NCBI GenBank assembly: GCA_025359785.1
Contig: JANYET010000074.1
Span: 1-64,000 of the forward strand
Length of the DNA stretch: 64,000 bases
Source of the DNA: Alphaproteobacteria bacterium
GTDB lineage: Bacteria > Pseudomonadota > Alphaproteobacteria > Caulobacterales > Caulobacteraceae
Reading direction: 5' to 3'
Part shown: one piece after another, positions 54,285-63,049 of the stretch
Position numbering within the stretch: position 1 is the stretch's first letter
Layout of the letters: every line of letters starts with the position of its first letter
Position numbers and translations under genes: made by a program
Notes under the pieces: model-generated
Database searches by the model: none
What the model saw: only the letters and a program-made list of their open reading frames with translations
What the model was told of the DNA's origin: nothing

Positions 54285-54647
54285 TTATTTTTTCTGGACG
54301 TCGTCCTTGGCCTTGTTGAGGGCCGCGTCGGTCTTGTCGCCGGCGGTCTTGGCGCCGTCCTTCAGTTTTGCGCCCGCGTCCTTCGCGCTTTCCTTGAGTT
54401 TCTCGCCGGCCTGGTCGGCGGCGACGGCGGTCTTGGCGGCGGCTTCCTGGGCGCCCTGCTTGATGTCGGAGCCCAGATCCTTGACGGCGGGGGTGGCGAC
54501 CACGCCCTTGGCGGCGGCGCCGACTTCGGAGCCCGCGGCCTTGAGGTCCTGACCGGTCTTGTCCTGGGTGGCCTTCGAGCAGGCGGCGAGCGCCAGCCAG
54601 AGGCCCAGAACGACGGCGAGGTGAGAGTTGCGCATGACCGGCTTCAT
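54285..54647 (-). CDS. Small alanine/lysine-rich lipoprotein
   Basis: A 120-residue protein starting at ATG 54647 with GGAAG upstream. The signal peptide ends with the lipobox LALAACS, so the Cys would be lipidated. The mature part consists of repeating Ala/Lys/Asp-rich helical segments (DLKAAGSEVGAAAKG, DLGSDIKQGAQEAAAK, KLKESAKDAGAKLKDGAK) resembling LEA-type or apolipoprotein-like amphipathic repeats. The function is unknown. It is divergent from fmt. Confidence 0.75.
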   Translation of the reverse strand: MKPVMRNSHLAVVLGLWLALAACSKATQDKTGQDLKAAGSEVGAAAKGVVATPAVKDLGSDIKQGAQEAAAKTAVAADQAGEKLKESAKDAGAKLKDGAKTAGDKTDAALNKAKDDVQKK

Positions 54648-54759
54648 GGGGGCTTCCTTCGAATTACGGTTAACCAACGGTTAAGCTCGGGCCGAGGTTC
54701 CGCCTTGTGCAAGAGCGGCGCCTTTGCGCGGCCCGCCGCCCGCGGGTAGAACCCCGCCC

Positions 54760-55689
54760 ATGCGGATCGCCTTTCTGGGAACTCCCGACTTCGCCCTGGC
54801 CGCGCTGCGCCGTCTGGTGGCGGACGCAGGCCATGAGATCGCCTGCGTCTATTCCCAGCCGCCGGCTCCGCGCGGCCGGGGCCAGACCCTCAAGGCCTCG
54901 CCGGTGCACGCCTATGCGATGGACCAGGGCCTGATCGTGCGGACGCCTGTCTCGATGCGGGACCCCGGCGAGGTCCTGGCGTTCGAGGCCCTGGAGCTGG
55001 ACGCCGCGGTGGTGGTGGCCTTCGGCCAGATCCTGCCCGCCGAGGTGATCGATGCGCCGCTGCTGGGGACCTTCAACCTGCACGGCTCGCTCTTGCCGCG
55101 CTGGCGGGGCGCCGCGCCGATCCAGCGCGCGGTGATGGCCGGCGACCCGGTGACCGGCGTCGAGGTGATGCGGTTGACCGAAGGGCTGGACGAGGGCCCG
55201 GTGCTGGCCTCGGAGACCTTGCGCATCGGGCCGCTGGATACGGCCGGCGCGGTGCACGACCGGATGGCGGCGATCGGCGCGGAGCTGCTGGCCAGGACCC
55301 TGCCGCTGATCGAAGCCGGGACCGCCATCGAGACACCGCAGACCGAGGACGGCGTCACCTACGCCAAGAAAATCCGGCCGAAGGAGGCGCGGATCGACTG
55401 GACTCGGCCTGGCGTCGAGATCGACCGCAAGATCCGTGGCCTGTCGCCGTTTCCGGGCGCCTGGTTCGCGCTGCCGACCGACAAAGGCCCGGTGCGGGTG
55501 AAGGCCCTGCTCTCGGCGTTCGAAGACGCGGAAGGGCCGCCGGGCCAGGTGCTGGACGACCGGCTGCTGGTGGGGACAGCCAAGGGCGCCGTGCGGCTGC
55601 TGCGGGTGCAGCGCGAGGGCAAGGGGCCGCAGGACGCGGCGGATTTCCTGCGCGGCGTGGGCGTGGCGGCCGGGACCGTGCTTGGCTGA
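54760..55689 (+). CDS. fmt: Methionyl-tRNA formyltransferase
   Basis: A 309-residue enzyme that formylates initiator Met-tRNA with 10-formyltetrahydrofolate. The catalytic domain has [15 protein letters not shown] and [17 protein letters not shown] (the signature with catalytic His), and the C-terminal OB-like tRNA-binding domain begins after [16 protein letters not shown] 54760 is the start. Its TGA overlaps the truA ATG by one base. Confidence 0.96.
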   Translation: MRIAFLGTPDFALAALRRLVADAGHEIACVYSQPPAPRGRGQTLKASPVHAYAMDQGLIVRTPVSMRDPGEVLAFEALELDAAVVVAFGQILPAEVIDAPLLGTFNLHGSLLPRWRGAAPIQRAVMAGDPVTGVEVMRLTEGLDEGPVLASETLRIGPLDTAGAVHDRMAAIGAELLARTLPLIEAGTAIETPQTEDGVTYAKKIRPKEARIDWTRPGVEIDRKIRGLSPFPGAWFALPTDKGPVRVKALLSAFEDAEGPPGQVLDDRLLVGTAKGAVRLLRVQREGKGPQDAADFLRGVGVAAGTVLG

Positions 55690-56432
55690 TGCCGCGCTAC
55701 AAGCTGACCATCGAGTATGACGGCGGCCCCTACCGCGGTTTCCAGGCTCAGAGGGGCCTGCCGACGGTGCAGGGCGGGCTGGAGCGCGCCGTGACGAAGT
55801 TCTGCGGCGAAACCGTGCGCGTCCACGCGGCGGGGCGCACGGACACCGGCGTCCACGCCACGGGCCAGGTGGCGCATGTCGACCTGGAGAAGACCTGGCC
55901 GGCGGAGACGGTGCGCAATGCGTTGAACTTCCACCTGCGCGGCGAGCCCATCGTGGTGCTGGAGGCGCAGGTCGCGCCCGAAGGTTGGCACGCCCGGTTC
56001 TCGGCCACCGAGCGGCGCTACCGCTATCGTATCCAGAACCGGGTCGGCCCGGCGGGCCTTGAGCGCGGCCATGTCTGGCACGTGAAGGCCCCGCTGGATG
56101 CCGAGGCCATGCACACGGCGGCGCAGGGGCTGGTGGGCCACCACGACTTCACCACCTTCCGCGACGTGGCCTGCCAGGCCAAGTCGCCGATGAAGACGCT
56201 GGACGTCGCCAGCGTGTGGCGCGAGGACGACGAGGTGGTGCTGGTCTTCGCGGCGCGGTCCTTCCTGCATCGGCAAGTGCGTTCGATGACCGGGTCGCTC
56301 GCCGAGGTGGGTGTCGGCCGATGGACGGCCGACGACCTGCGCGCGGCGCTGGAGGCCAAGGACCGGACCCGCTGCGGCCCGGTCGCGCCGGCCGACGGGC
56401 TCTATCTGACCGGGGTGAGTTACGCGGAGTAA
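55689..56432 (+). CDS. truA: tRNA pseudouridine(38-40) synthase TruA
   Basis: A 247-residue enzyme that makes pseudouridine at positions 38-40 of tRNA anticodon arms. It has [16 protein letters not shown] at the N-terminus, the catalytic Asp in [16 protein letters not shown], and the C-terminal domain with [13 protein letters not shown]. It overlaps fmt by one base (TGATG), indicating coupled translation. A terminator follows. Confidence 0.96.
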   Translation: MPRYKLTIEYDGGPYRGFQAQRGLPTVQGGLERAVTKFCGETVRVHAAGRTDTGVHATGQVAHVDLEKTWPAETVRNALNFHLRGEPIVVLEAQVAPEGWHARFSATERRYRYRIQNRVGPAGLERGHVWHVKAPLDAEAMHTAAQGLVGHHDFTTFRDVACQAKSPMKTLDVASVWREDDEVVLVFAARSFLHRQVRSMTGSLAEVGVGRWTADDLRAALEAKDRTRCGPVAPADGLYLTGVSYAE

Positions 56433-56434
56433 TA

Positions 56435-56460
56435 CCTCACCCGCTTGCGGGGGAGGTTTT
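56435..56460 (+). terminator. Terminator after truA
   Basis: A 10-bp stem with one mismatch (CCTCACCCGC / GCGGGGGAGG), a 2-base loop and TTTT directly after it. It ends the fmt-truA transcript just at the end of the convergent dapE gene. Confidence 0.75.
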
Positions 56461-57608
56461 CAGGCCTCCCCGAACGCCTCGAAGTAGCGCTCGATCAGGC
56501 GCTCGTAGGTCGCCTGGAGCTGCAGGATTTCCGCGATGGGCGCGCGTTCGTCGACCTGATGCATGGTGGCGCCGACCAGGCCCAGTTCGACCACGGGGCA
56601 GAGCGCGCGGATGAAGCGGGCGTCGGACGTGCCGCCGCTGGTGGAAAGCTCAGGATCGCGGCCGGCTACGTCGCGGACAGCGGCGGCGACCACATCGGTG
56701 AAGGGGCCAGGCGCGGTCAGAAAAGCCTCGCCGCTGATCTGTGGGGTGACCGTCACCGAGCCGTTGAAATCTCGGGCGGCGGCGTCGGCCTCGGCCTGGA
56801 TCCAGCGGGCCAGGTCGTCGCCGGTGTGGTTGGGGTTGAAGCGGATATTGAGCCGTGCGCTGGCTGTGCCCGGGATCACGTTGGTGGCGGTGTTGGGGAC
56901 GTCGATCCGGGTGATCTCCAGGTTCGACGGCTGGAACTCCGGATAGCCTTCGTCGAGGCGGCGATCCTGCAGGCGCAGCAACAGCCGCAGCAGCACCGGC
57001 GCGGGGTTGGCCGCGCGGTGCGGATAAGCCACGTGACCCTGCACGCCCTGGACGGCGATCTCGACATTGATCGAGCCCCGGCGGCCGACCTTGATCATGT
57101 CGCCGAAGACCGCGCTGGAGGACGGCTCGCCGACCACGCAGTGGCTGATGACCTCGTCCTCGAGGTCCAAGGCTTCCACGACCATCCGGGTGCCGTGGGT
57201 TGCCACGCCCTCCTCGTCGCCGGTGATCAGGAAGGATAGCGAGCCGGTCACCTGGCCCGCCGCGAGGGCTGCGGCGCAGGCGGCGGCGAAGGCGGCGATG
57301 GCCGACTTCATGTCGACGGCGCCGCGGCCGATCAGAATTCCGTCCACGACGGCGGCCTCGAAGGCGTCCTGGCTCCAGGCGCCGGCGTCGCCGACCGGCA
57401 CCACGTCGGTGTGGCCGGCGAAGCAGAGGTTGGGGCTCGCCGTCCCGTAGCGGGCGTAGAGGTTTTCGATTTCGCCGAACTTCATGCGCCGGCAGACGAA
57501 GCCCAGACCCGTCAGGGCCTCCTGCACCACGTCCATGGCGCCGGCGTCGGCGGGTGTGACCGACGGGCGGCGGATCAGTTGTTTCGTCAGGTTGATCGCG
57601 TCGATCAA
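56460..57608 (-). CDS. dapE: Succinyl-diaminopimelate desuccinylase
   Basis: A 382-residue dizinc M20 enzyme of the lysine/diaminopimelate pathway. Metal-site motifs are FAGHTDVVPVGD, GRGAVDMKSAIAAF and SFLITGDEEG; the dimer domain includes QGVQGHVAYPH. The start is taken as TTG 57608, preceded by GGGGGCGAGC, because an earlier ATG at 57698 would overlap the divergent cupin gene and add unrelated residues. It shares the pathway with dapD at 59691. Confidence 0.94.
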   Translation of the reverse strand: MIDAINLTKQLIRRPSVTPADAGAMDVVQEALTGLGFVCRRMKFGEIENLYARYGTASPNLCFAGHTDVVPVGDAGAWSQDAFEAAVVDGILIGRGAVDMKSAIAAFAAACAAALAAGQVTGSLSFLITGDEEGVATHGTRMVVEALDLEDEVISHCVVGEPSSSAVFGDMIKVGRRGSINVEIAVQGVQGHVAYPHRAANPAPVLLRLLLRLQDRRLDEGYPEFQPSNLEITRIDVPNTATNVIPGTASARLNIRFNPNHTGDDLARWIQAEADAAARDFNGSVTVTPQISGEAFLTAPGPFTDVVAAAVRDVAGRDPELSTSGGTSDARFIRALCPVVELGLVGATMHQVDERAPIAEILQLQATYERLIERYFEAFGEA

Positions 57609-57681
57609 GCTCGCCCCCGGCGTCGCGTTTGGTAGTCTGGCGCCTGTCCTAGACCGGCCCGTCCTTGAGTGGAATGATCCC

Positions 57682-58164
57682 ATGCCCAAGATCGACATCG
57701 AAACCGCCCCGACCCGTTTCGGGACCGGCTATCCGCCGCCCTATGACGCGCCGTGCCTGGAGCGGAAGCGTTGGAAGCTGGGAGACGCGGCGGGGCTGAC
57801 CCAGTTCGGGGTCAACCTGCAGCGACTGGCGCCCGGCGTCTGGTCGAGCCAGCGGCATTGGCACACCGCCGAGGACGAGTTCGTCTGGGTGGTCTCCGGC
57901 GAGGTGGTGCTGGTGACCGACGCCGGCGAACAGCTGCTCCGGGCCGGCGACTGCGCGGGCTTCCCGGCCGGCGCGCCCAACGGGCACCACCTGCAGAACC
58001 GCTCGGACGCCGAGGCCGTGTTGCTGGAGGTCGGCTCGCGGCGCGAGGACGAGGACGGCTGCGACTATCCGGACATCGACCTGATGCTGGCGACCGGCGA
58101 GATGGAATACCGGCATAAGGACGGAACGCCATACCTGGACACCCAGACGGCGCGGAGCCGGTGA
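57682..58164 (+). CDS. Cupin domain protein
   Basis: A 160-residue cytosolic protein with a single cupin fold. The metal-binding motifs are visible as SSQRHWHTAEDEFVWVVSGE (motif 1, two His and a Glu) and CAGFPAGAPNGHHLQN (motif 2). There is no signal peptide. The substrate is unknown. The start is ATG 57682. Its stop overlaps the next gene's GTG by four bases, so they form a pair. It is divergent from dapE with 73 bp between starts. Confidence 0.85.
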   Translation: MPKIDIETAPTRFGTGYPPPYDAPCLERKRWKLGDAAGLTQFGVNLQRLAPGVWSSQRHWHTAEDEFVWVVSGEVVLVTDAGEQLLRAGDCAGFPAGAPNGHHLQNRSDAEAVLLEVGSRREDEDGCDYPDIDLMLATGEMEYRHKDGTPYLDTQTARSR

Positions 58165-58622
58165 CGGCCGTGGACGATCCGGCGGAAACCCAACTCGAAA
58201 GCTTCATCGTGAAATACACGCCGGAGGTCGCCGAGGTCGCGCGCGGCGCCCGTGCGATCATGCGGCGGCGGTTCCCGACCGCGCTGGAGCTGGTCTACGA
58301 CAACTACAACTTCCTGGCGGTGGGCTACAGCTCAAGTGAGCGGGCTTCAGACTGTGTGGTGTCGCTGGCGGTCGGGCCGCGCGGCGTGGCGCTGAGTTTC
58401 TACCACGGCGCGTCGGTGTCGGACCCGACCGGACGGCTATTGGGGTCGGGAAACCAGAACCGCTTCGTACGCCTGGACTCGGCTGACACCCTGCTCGAAC
58501 CGGAGGTCGCGGCCTTGATCGACGCCGCGGCGGGCTTGGCCAAGACGCCCATGCCGAGCGATGGCGAAGGCCGATTGATCATCAAGTCGGTGTCGGCGAA
58601 GCAGCGCCCGAGGCGTCCGTAG
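58161..58622 (+). CDS. DUF1801-like protein
   Basis: A 153-residue protein starting at GTG 58161 in the GTGA overlap with the cupin gene. YTPEVAEVARGARAIMRRRFP followed by ELVYDNYNFLAVGYS and a segment with ALSFYHGAS fits the YdhG/DUF1801 fold of unknown function. It is cytosolic and probably translated in coupling with the cupin. It is convergent with the ATPase at 58634. Confidence 0.7.
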   Translation: MTAVDDPAETQLESFIVKYTPEVAEVARGARAIMRRRFPTALELVYDNYNFLAVGYSSSERASDCVVSLAVGPRGVALSFYHGASVSDPTGRLLGSGNQNRFVRLDSADTLLEPEVAALIDAAAGLAKTPMPSDGEGRLIIKSVSAKQRPRRP

Positions 58623-58633
58623 TCGTCCGAGCG

Positions 58634-59173
58634 TCAAGCGCACGCGCCCAATCTGCGCAGGATCAAATCGGCCCGGTCGGCGACGCTCACCTTGGGCAGA
58701 ACGACCGGCGCGTAGCCGAGGGTCGGATATTCGGCGAGCAAGCGATGGTACTCGGGCTCGGCGTCGCTGAGGCCATGGCGCCGCTCGGGGTCGGTGACGT
58801 AGATTTCGGGCCACGGCGGGGTCATGAAGACGCGGCGGTTGTAGCGGTGGGCGTGACCGAGCGTGGTCAGCGCTGGCTCGCCGGTGAGCAGGGTGACGCC
58901 GGACGCCGCGTCGATCAGGCCCCGGTCGAAGAACACCCAGCCTTGCAGGGATTGGGCGGCTGCGCGGTCGGCCAGCGCCATCTCGATGGCGCGGCGCAGG
59001 AACGCCACGCCGCCGTCGATCCACGGCAGCGCCTGGCCGCCGCGGGCCAGTTCCTCGCGCACGATCCGGCGGCCAGGCTCCTCGACGGTGGCGTAGCCGC
59101 GCCGGGCGAGTTCCTCCAGCAGGGTCGACTTGCCGCCGCCGGAGCAGCCGGTGATGACGACGAAACGGTCCAT
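58634..59173 (-). CDS. AAA family ATPase (AAA_28)
   Basis: A 179-residue P-loop protein. Walker A is ITGCSGGGKSTLL, and WVFFDRGLID is the Walker B-like strand. EEPGRRIVREEL and PPWPEIYVTDPERRHGL are typical of the AAA_28 family, which resembles kinases of small metabolites. The start is ATG 59173. It is divergent from the GNAT gene. The substrate is not known. Confidence 0.85.
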   Translation of the reverse strand: MDRFVVITGCSGGGKSTLLEELARRGYATVEEPGRRIVREELARGGQALPWIDGGVAFLRRAIEMALADRAAAQSLQGWVFFDRGLIDAASGVTLLTGEPALTTLGHAHRYNRRVFMTPPWPEIYVTDPERRHGLSDAEPEYHRLLAEYPTLGYAPVVLPKVSVADRADLILRRLGACA

Positions 59174-59215
59174 GGGGTCTCCTCACGTGGAGCTTGGGTA
59201 GGCTAGCATGGGGCG

Positions 59216-59713
59216 ATGACAGCCCAGAAAATCATCACCATGCGCCCTGCGCGGGCGGTCGATGCGCCGGCGCTGCGGGCGATCCTGCTCGATACCTTCG
59301 AGAGCACCTGGGCGCCGCAGGTCACACCAGCCGCCGCCGCCGCGTTCCGGGTGGAGGATCGGCCGGCGGGCTATGTGGGCCGGCGCGGGCTGCAGTTCCG
59401 GGTCGCCGAGCACGGCGGCGAGGTCGTGGGTTTCGTGGACTGGCAGGGCGATTTCGTGAACGCCCTGCACGTTCGGGGCGATCATGCGCGGCAGGGCGTC
59501 GGCGCGCGGCTGATGGATGTGGCCGAGGCGGCGATCGCGGCGGAAGGGTTCGCGGCAGCGCGCCTGGAGACGGACACCTTCAACCTCGGCAGCCAGGCCT
59601 TCTATCGCGCGCGCGGCTACGTCGAGGCGGAGCGCTATCCTGACGGGGAGTGGGATAGCGGGCTGACCACGCTGCTGCTGGTAAAATTGCTCAGTCCCGC
59701 AGCAGCTCGTTGA
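59216..59713 (+). CDS. GNAT family N-acetyltransferase
   Basis: A 165-residue acetyltransferase. The N-terminal [15 protein letters not shown], the strand pair GEVVGFVDW and the acetyl-CoA loop [13 protein letters not shown] (R/Q-x-x-G-x-G/A motif) are present, and [20 protein letters not shown] is the usual C-terminal half. The substrate is unknown. Its end overlaps the dapD 3' end by 23 bp. Confidence 0.9.
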   Translation: MTAQKIITMRPARAVDAPALRAILLDTFESTWAPQVTPAAAAAFRVEDRPAGYVGRRGLQFRVAEHGGEVVGFVDWQGDFVNALHVRGDHARQGVGARLMDVAEAAIAAEGFAAARLETDTFNLGSQAFYRARGYVEAERYPDGEWDSGLTTLLLVKLLSPAAAR

Positions 59714-60518
59714 TGCTGGTCTTGCTGCGGGTGCGCTCGTCGACGGTCTTCATGATCACCGCGCAGTAGGTCGAGGGCATGCCTTCGTGCGGGCTGGGCC
59801 GCGAGCCGGACATCAGGACGGAGTAGGGCGGCACTTCGCCGGTGATGGTCTCGCCGGTCTTCCGGTCAACGATGGGCGTGGTCGAGGTGAGGTAGACGCC
59901 CATGGAGAGCACACTGCCCTCGCGGACGATGACGCCCTCGGCGACTTCGGAGCGCGCGCCGATGAAGCAGTTGTCCTCGATGATCGTGGGGTTGGCCTGC
60001 AGGGGCTCGAGCACGCCGCCGATGCCGGCGCCGCCGGAGATATGGCAGTTAGCGCCGATCTGGGCGCAAGAGCCGACGGTGGCCCAGCCATCGATCATGG
60101 TGTTCTCGCCCACATAGGCGCCGATGTTGACGAAGCTGGGCAGGGCCACGACGCCCTTGCCGAGGAACGAGCCCTTGCGGATCAGGCAGCCCGGGACGGC
60201 GCGGAACCCCGCGGCCTCGAAGCGGGCGGCGTCCCAGCCGGAGGTCTTCATCGGGACCTTGTCCCAGTAGGGCCCGGGCGTGTCGGAGGCCGTGAGCTGG
60301 TTGGGCGTCAGGCGGAAGAACAACAGGATCGCCTGCTTGGCCCACTGGTTGGTGATCCAGGTCCCGTCGGCCTCGCGCTGGGCGACGCGCAGGGTTCCGG
60401 CGTCGAGGCGCTCGATGGTCTCCAGCACGGCTTCGCGGACCGCGCCGGTGGTGGCGTGGTTGACCGCGTCGCGATCTTCCCAGGCGGCTTCGATGACGGC
60501 TTTCAGGTCGGTGTGCAT
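59691..60518 (-). CDS. dapD: Tetrahydrodipicolinate N-succinyltransferase
   Basis: A 275-residue enzyme that succinylates tetrahydrodipicolinate in diaminopimelate synthesis. The left-handed beta-helix hexapeptides ([32 protein letters not shown]) and the C-terminal [17 protein letters not shown] region are diagnostic. ATG 60518 overlaps the stop of the HAD gene by one base, so it is translated with the HAD and argB genes in one operon. Confidence 0.96.
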   Translation of the reverse strand: MHTDLKAVIEAAWEDRDAVNHATTGAVREAVLETIERLDAGTLRVAQREADGTWITNQWAKQAILLFFRLTPNQLTASDTPGPYWDKVPMKTSGWDAARFEAAGFRAVPGCLIRKGSFLGKGVVALPSFVNIGAYVGENTMIDGWATVGSCAQIGANCHISGGAGIGGVLEPLQANPTIIEDNCFIGARSEVAEGVIVREGSVLSMGVYLTSTTPIVDRKTGETITGEVPPYSVLMSGSRPSPHEGMPSTYCAVIMKTVDERTRSKTSINELLRD

Positions 60519-61198
60519 CAGGCGCGGGCTTTGCTCGTGAGGGCGTCGTCCAGGAAGGACGCCAGATTGTCGGTCTTGTAGTCGATGAACGAGGTTGTCG
60601 ACGCCGGCGCGGCGGGGCCGACCAGCACGGTGGTCATGCCGAGGTCGGCGGCGGGTTTCAGGTTGCGCTCGCTATCCTCGAAGAAGGCGGTAGCCGCCGG
60701 GTCGATAGCATGGGCCGCGACGATCTTGGCGAAAGCGCTGGCGTCCGGCTTGCCCACATAGTCTGCCGAACCGATGTGGAAGACGCCCTCGAACAGGTGC
60801 TCGATCTCCAGCTTCGCAAGGATGCGCTCGGCGTGGACCGCATCGGCATTGGTGAAGATCAGCCGGCGTCCGGGCAGGCCCGCCAGCGCGGCCAGCATCG
60901 CCGGATCGTGGGCCAGCACCTCCAGCGACAGGTCGTGAAACTGTTCGTGGAAGGCCTTGGGATCGACGCCGTGGTGGGCGATCAGGCCGCCCAGCGTCAG
61001 GCCGTAGTCGGCGAGATACTGCTTCTGCAGGCGAAACGCCTCGTCACGGGGCAGGCCGGTCAGGCTTTCCACATACTGGGTCATGCGCTCTGAGAACTGC
61101 GCCATGAACCCCGAGTCCGCCGGGTAGAGGGTATTGTCCAGGTCGAACAGCCAGGTGCCGACGTGGCGCAGGTCGGCGCGGCCAGGATTGGCGCTCAT
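60518..61198 (-). CDS. Pyrimidine 5'-nucleotidase (HAD family, SDT1-like)
   Basis: A 226-residue HAD phosphatase. Motif I is [16 protein letters not shown] (two catalytic Asp), motif [14 protein letters not shown], and motifs III/IV KPDASAF and [12 protein letters not shown]. The pattern is that of SDT1-type pyrimidine nucleotidases. It overlaps argB by four bases and dapD by one, so it is the middle gene of argB-HAD-dapD, although its role is unrelated to lysine or arginine synthesis. Confidence 0.9.
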   Translation of the reverse strand: MSANPGRADLRHVGTWLFDLDNTLYPADSGFMAQFSERMTQYVESLTGLPRDEAFRLQKQYLADYGLTLGGLIAHHGVDPKAFHEQFHDLSLEVLAHDPAMLAALAGLPGRRLIFTNADAVHAERILAKLEIEHLFEGVFHIGSADYVGKPDASAFAKIVAAHAIDPAATAFFEDSERNLKPAADLGMTTVLVGPAAPASTTSFIDYKTDNLASFLDDALTSKARA

Positions 61199-62139
61199 GC
61201 GCTGACCAGCGTACCCGCCCCGTGCTCGGTGAACAGTTCGACCAGCATGGCGTGGGGGCGGCGGCCGTCCAGGATGACCACGCCGCCGACGCCGGCCTCG
61301 ACGGCGGCGATGCAGGTCTCGAGCTTGGGGATCATGCCGCCGGTGGCGACGCCGCTGGCGATGGCCGCCCTGGCCTCGGCGACGGTCATCTGACGGATCA
61401 GCACACCGTTCGCGTCCAGCACGCCGGCCACGTCGGTGAGCAGCAGCATGCGCTTGGCGTTGAGCGCGCCGGCCAGGGCGCCGGCCACCGTGTCGGCGTT
61501 GATGTTATAGGTCTGGCCATCCTCGGCGACGCCGATCGGGGCGATCACCGGGATGTAGTCCTCGTCGGCATAGATCAGGGCCTCGATCAGCTTCGGATCG
61601 ACCCGCTTGGGATCGCCGACGAAGCCCAGGTCGACTTCCTTCTCGATCAGCGAGTCGGGGTCCCTCTGGGTGCGGGTGACCTTCTCGACGGTGATCAGCC
61701 GGGCGTCCTTGCCGGACAGGCCCACGCCGCGCACGTCGGCTTCCTTGCCGGCCAGGGTGATCCAGTTGGCGATCTCCTTGTTGATCGCGCCGGAGAGGAC
61801 CATCTCGGCCACCTCCATGGTCGGTGCGTCGGTGACCCGCAGGCCATCGATGAAGGTCGACTTGACGCCGGCGCGTTCCAGCATGGCGGAGATCTGCGGC
61901 CCGCCGCCGTGGACGATGACCGGATGCAGACCCAGCATCTTGAGCAGCACCGCGTCAGCGGCGAACTGCTTGGCGACCTGCTCCTCGCCCATGGCGTGGC
62001 CGCCGTATTTGATGACCACCGTCTCGCGGTCGTAGCGCTGGATATAGGGCAGGGCCTCGGCGAGGGTTCGCGCGGTGGCCCATCCCTGCTCCTGGGGCGC
62101 TTGCTCCTGTGGCGCTTGCTCTTGCGGATCGTCGGTCAC
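61195..62139 (-). CDS. argB: Acetylglutamate kinase
   Basis: A 314-residue enzyme that phosphorylates N-acetylglutamate in arginine synthesis. It has [26 protein letters not shown], a [16 protein letters not shown] segment and [18 protein letters not shown]. The start is GTG 62139. The N-terminus carries an unusual QEQAP repeat (two and a half units) made by a 15-bp tandem DNA repeat, and is not part of the enzyme core, which starts near Trp20. It is the first gene of the argB-HAD-dapD operon. Confidence 0.95.
   Translation of the reverse strand: MTDDPQEQAPQEQAPQEQGWATARTLAEALPYIQRYDRETVVIKYGGHAMGEEQVAKQFAADAVLLKMLGLHPVIVHGGGPQISAMLERAGVKSTFIDGLRVTDAPTMEVAEMVLSGAINKEIANWITLAGKEADVRGVGLSGKDARLITVEKVTRTQRDPDSLIEKEVDLGFVGDPKRVDPKLIEALIYADEDYIPVIAPIGVAEDGQTYNINADTVAGALAGALNAKRMLLLTDVAGVLDANGVLIRQMTVAEARAAIASGVATGGMIPKLETCIAAVEAGVGGVVILDGRRPHAMLVELFTEHGAGTLVSA
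62088..62127. repeat. 15-bp tandem repeat in argB 5' end
   Basis: Two full 15-bp units (62088-62102, 62103-62117) and a partial third (62118-62127) with consensus GCTCCTGKGGCGCTT encode the QEQAP repeat. It may vary in copy number between strains. Confidence 0.75.
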
Positions 62140-62229
62140 AGGCTGTCGCGCTCTTCGAAAACGGGTGCGTTCCGATAGCGGACCCTGCGGGCCCTGTCAC
62201 GTTCGCGGGGCCATGGCCCCTCCAATCCG

Positions 62230-62985
62230 CTAGACCGTCACCTCGGGAAGGACGCGGGCGAAGTGGTTCTCGACGGCGCGGTAGCACTCGCAGGCCGCGC
62301 GTTCGAGGCCGGGGCGATCGACGATCTCGACGCGGCCGCGATGGGTGCGGATCAGGCCCCTGGACTGCAGCTCGGCGGTGACGCCGGTGACCGTCGTGCG
62401 CTGGACACCGAGCATCTCGGCGAGCGATTCCTGGGTCAAGTGGATGACGCCGTCACCGGCGCGGTCGTGGCTGGCGAGCAGCCAGCGGGCGCAGCGCTGG
62501 TCGGCGCGGTGCAGCGCATTGCAAGCCACGCCCTGCATCATCTGGGCCAGCAGGGCGTCGGCGTAGCGGGCGAACAGGTCGCCGAAGAAGGGTGAGCCGA
62601 TCTTGGCCGCGTCCAGGTGGCTGGTGGGGATGGCCAGGGCCTCGCCGCCGATCTGGACGACCGCGCGGCCGAAGGCGGGTTTGTGACCCTGGCTGACGAT
62701 GCCGCCGACCGCGCCCTCGCGGCCGATGGTGGCGGCTTCCACCTCGCGGCGGTCACCGGTGACGATCAGCAGCGAGACCATGGTGCGCCGGCAGGGGAAA
62801 TAGGTGGTGGTGACGTCATCGCCCGGCTCGAACAGCACCTTGCCGCGCGGCAGGGTCACCGGTTCCAGATGCGGCTCCAGCACCTCGAACTCGCGAGCGC
62901 CCAGCGCGGCCAGCAGGCGGTTGGCCTGGCGCAGGAAGCTGCGTGATCCGAGAGCGATCAGCGGCGCGGTCATCAATCCGGTCAT
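62230..62985 (-). CDS. Crp/Fnr family transcriptional regulator
   Basis: A 251-residue regulator. The cyclic-nucleotide-binding-like beta domain (about 30-150, with GKVLFEPGDDVTTTYFP) is followed by the helical dimer interface (CNALHRADQRCARWLL) and a C-terminal HTH (LTQESLAEMLGVQRTTVT, then GLIRTHRGRVEIVDR). It has no Fnr-type cysteine cluster at the N-terminus, so an iron-sulfur cluster is unlikely. The ligand and targets are unknown. It is upstream of argB with 90 bp between. Confidence 0.88.
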   Translation of the reverse strand: MTGLMTAPLIALGSRSFLRQANRLLAALGAREFEVLEPHLEPVTLPRGKVLFEPGDDVTTTYFPCRRTMVSLLIVTGDRREVEAATIGREGAVGGIVSQGHKPAFGRAVVQIGGEALAIPTSHLDAAKIGSPFFGDLFARYADALLAQMMQGVACNALHRADQRCARWLLASHDRAGDGVIHLTQESLAEMLGVQRTTVTGVTAELQSRGLIRTHRGRVEIVDRPGLERAACECYRAVENHFARVLPEVTV

Positions 62986-63049
62986 TGGCGTTCTGTCTCC
63001 CCGGCTGTCCCGCCGAGGTAAACGCGCTAAAGCCCCGCTTGTTGCGTCG

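Noticed and set aside
57609..57698. A 30-residue N-terminal extension of DapE from ATG 57698.
   Set aside because: It would overlap the divergent cupin start, and the normal DapE N-terminus begins at the TTG at 57608 with a ribosome site.
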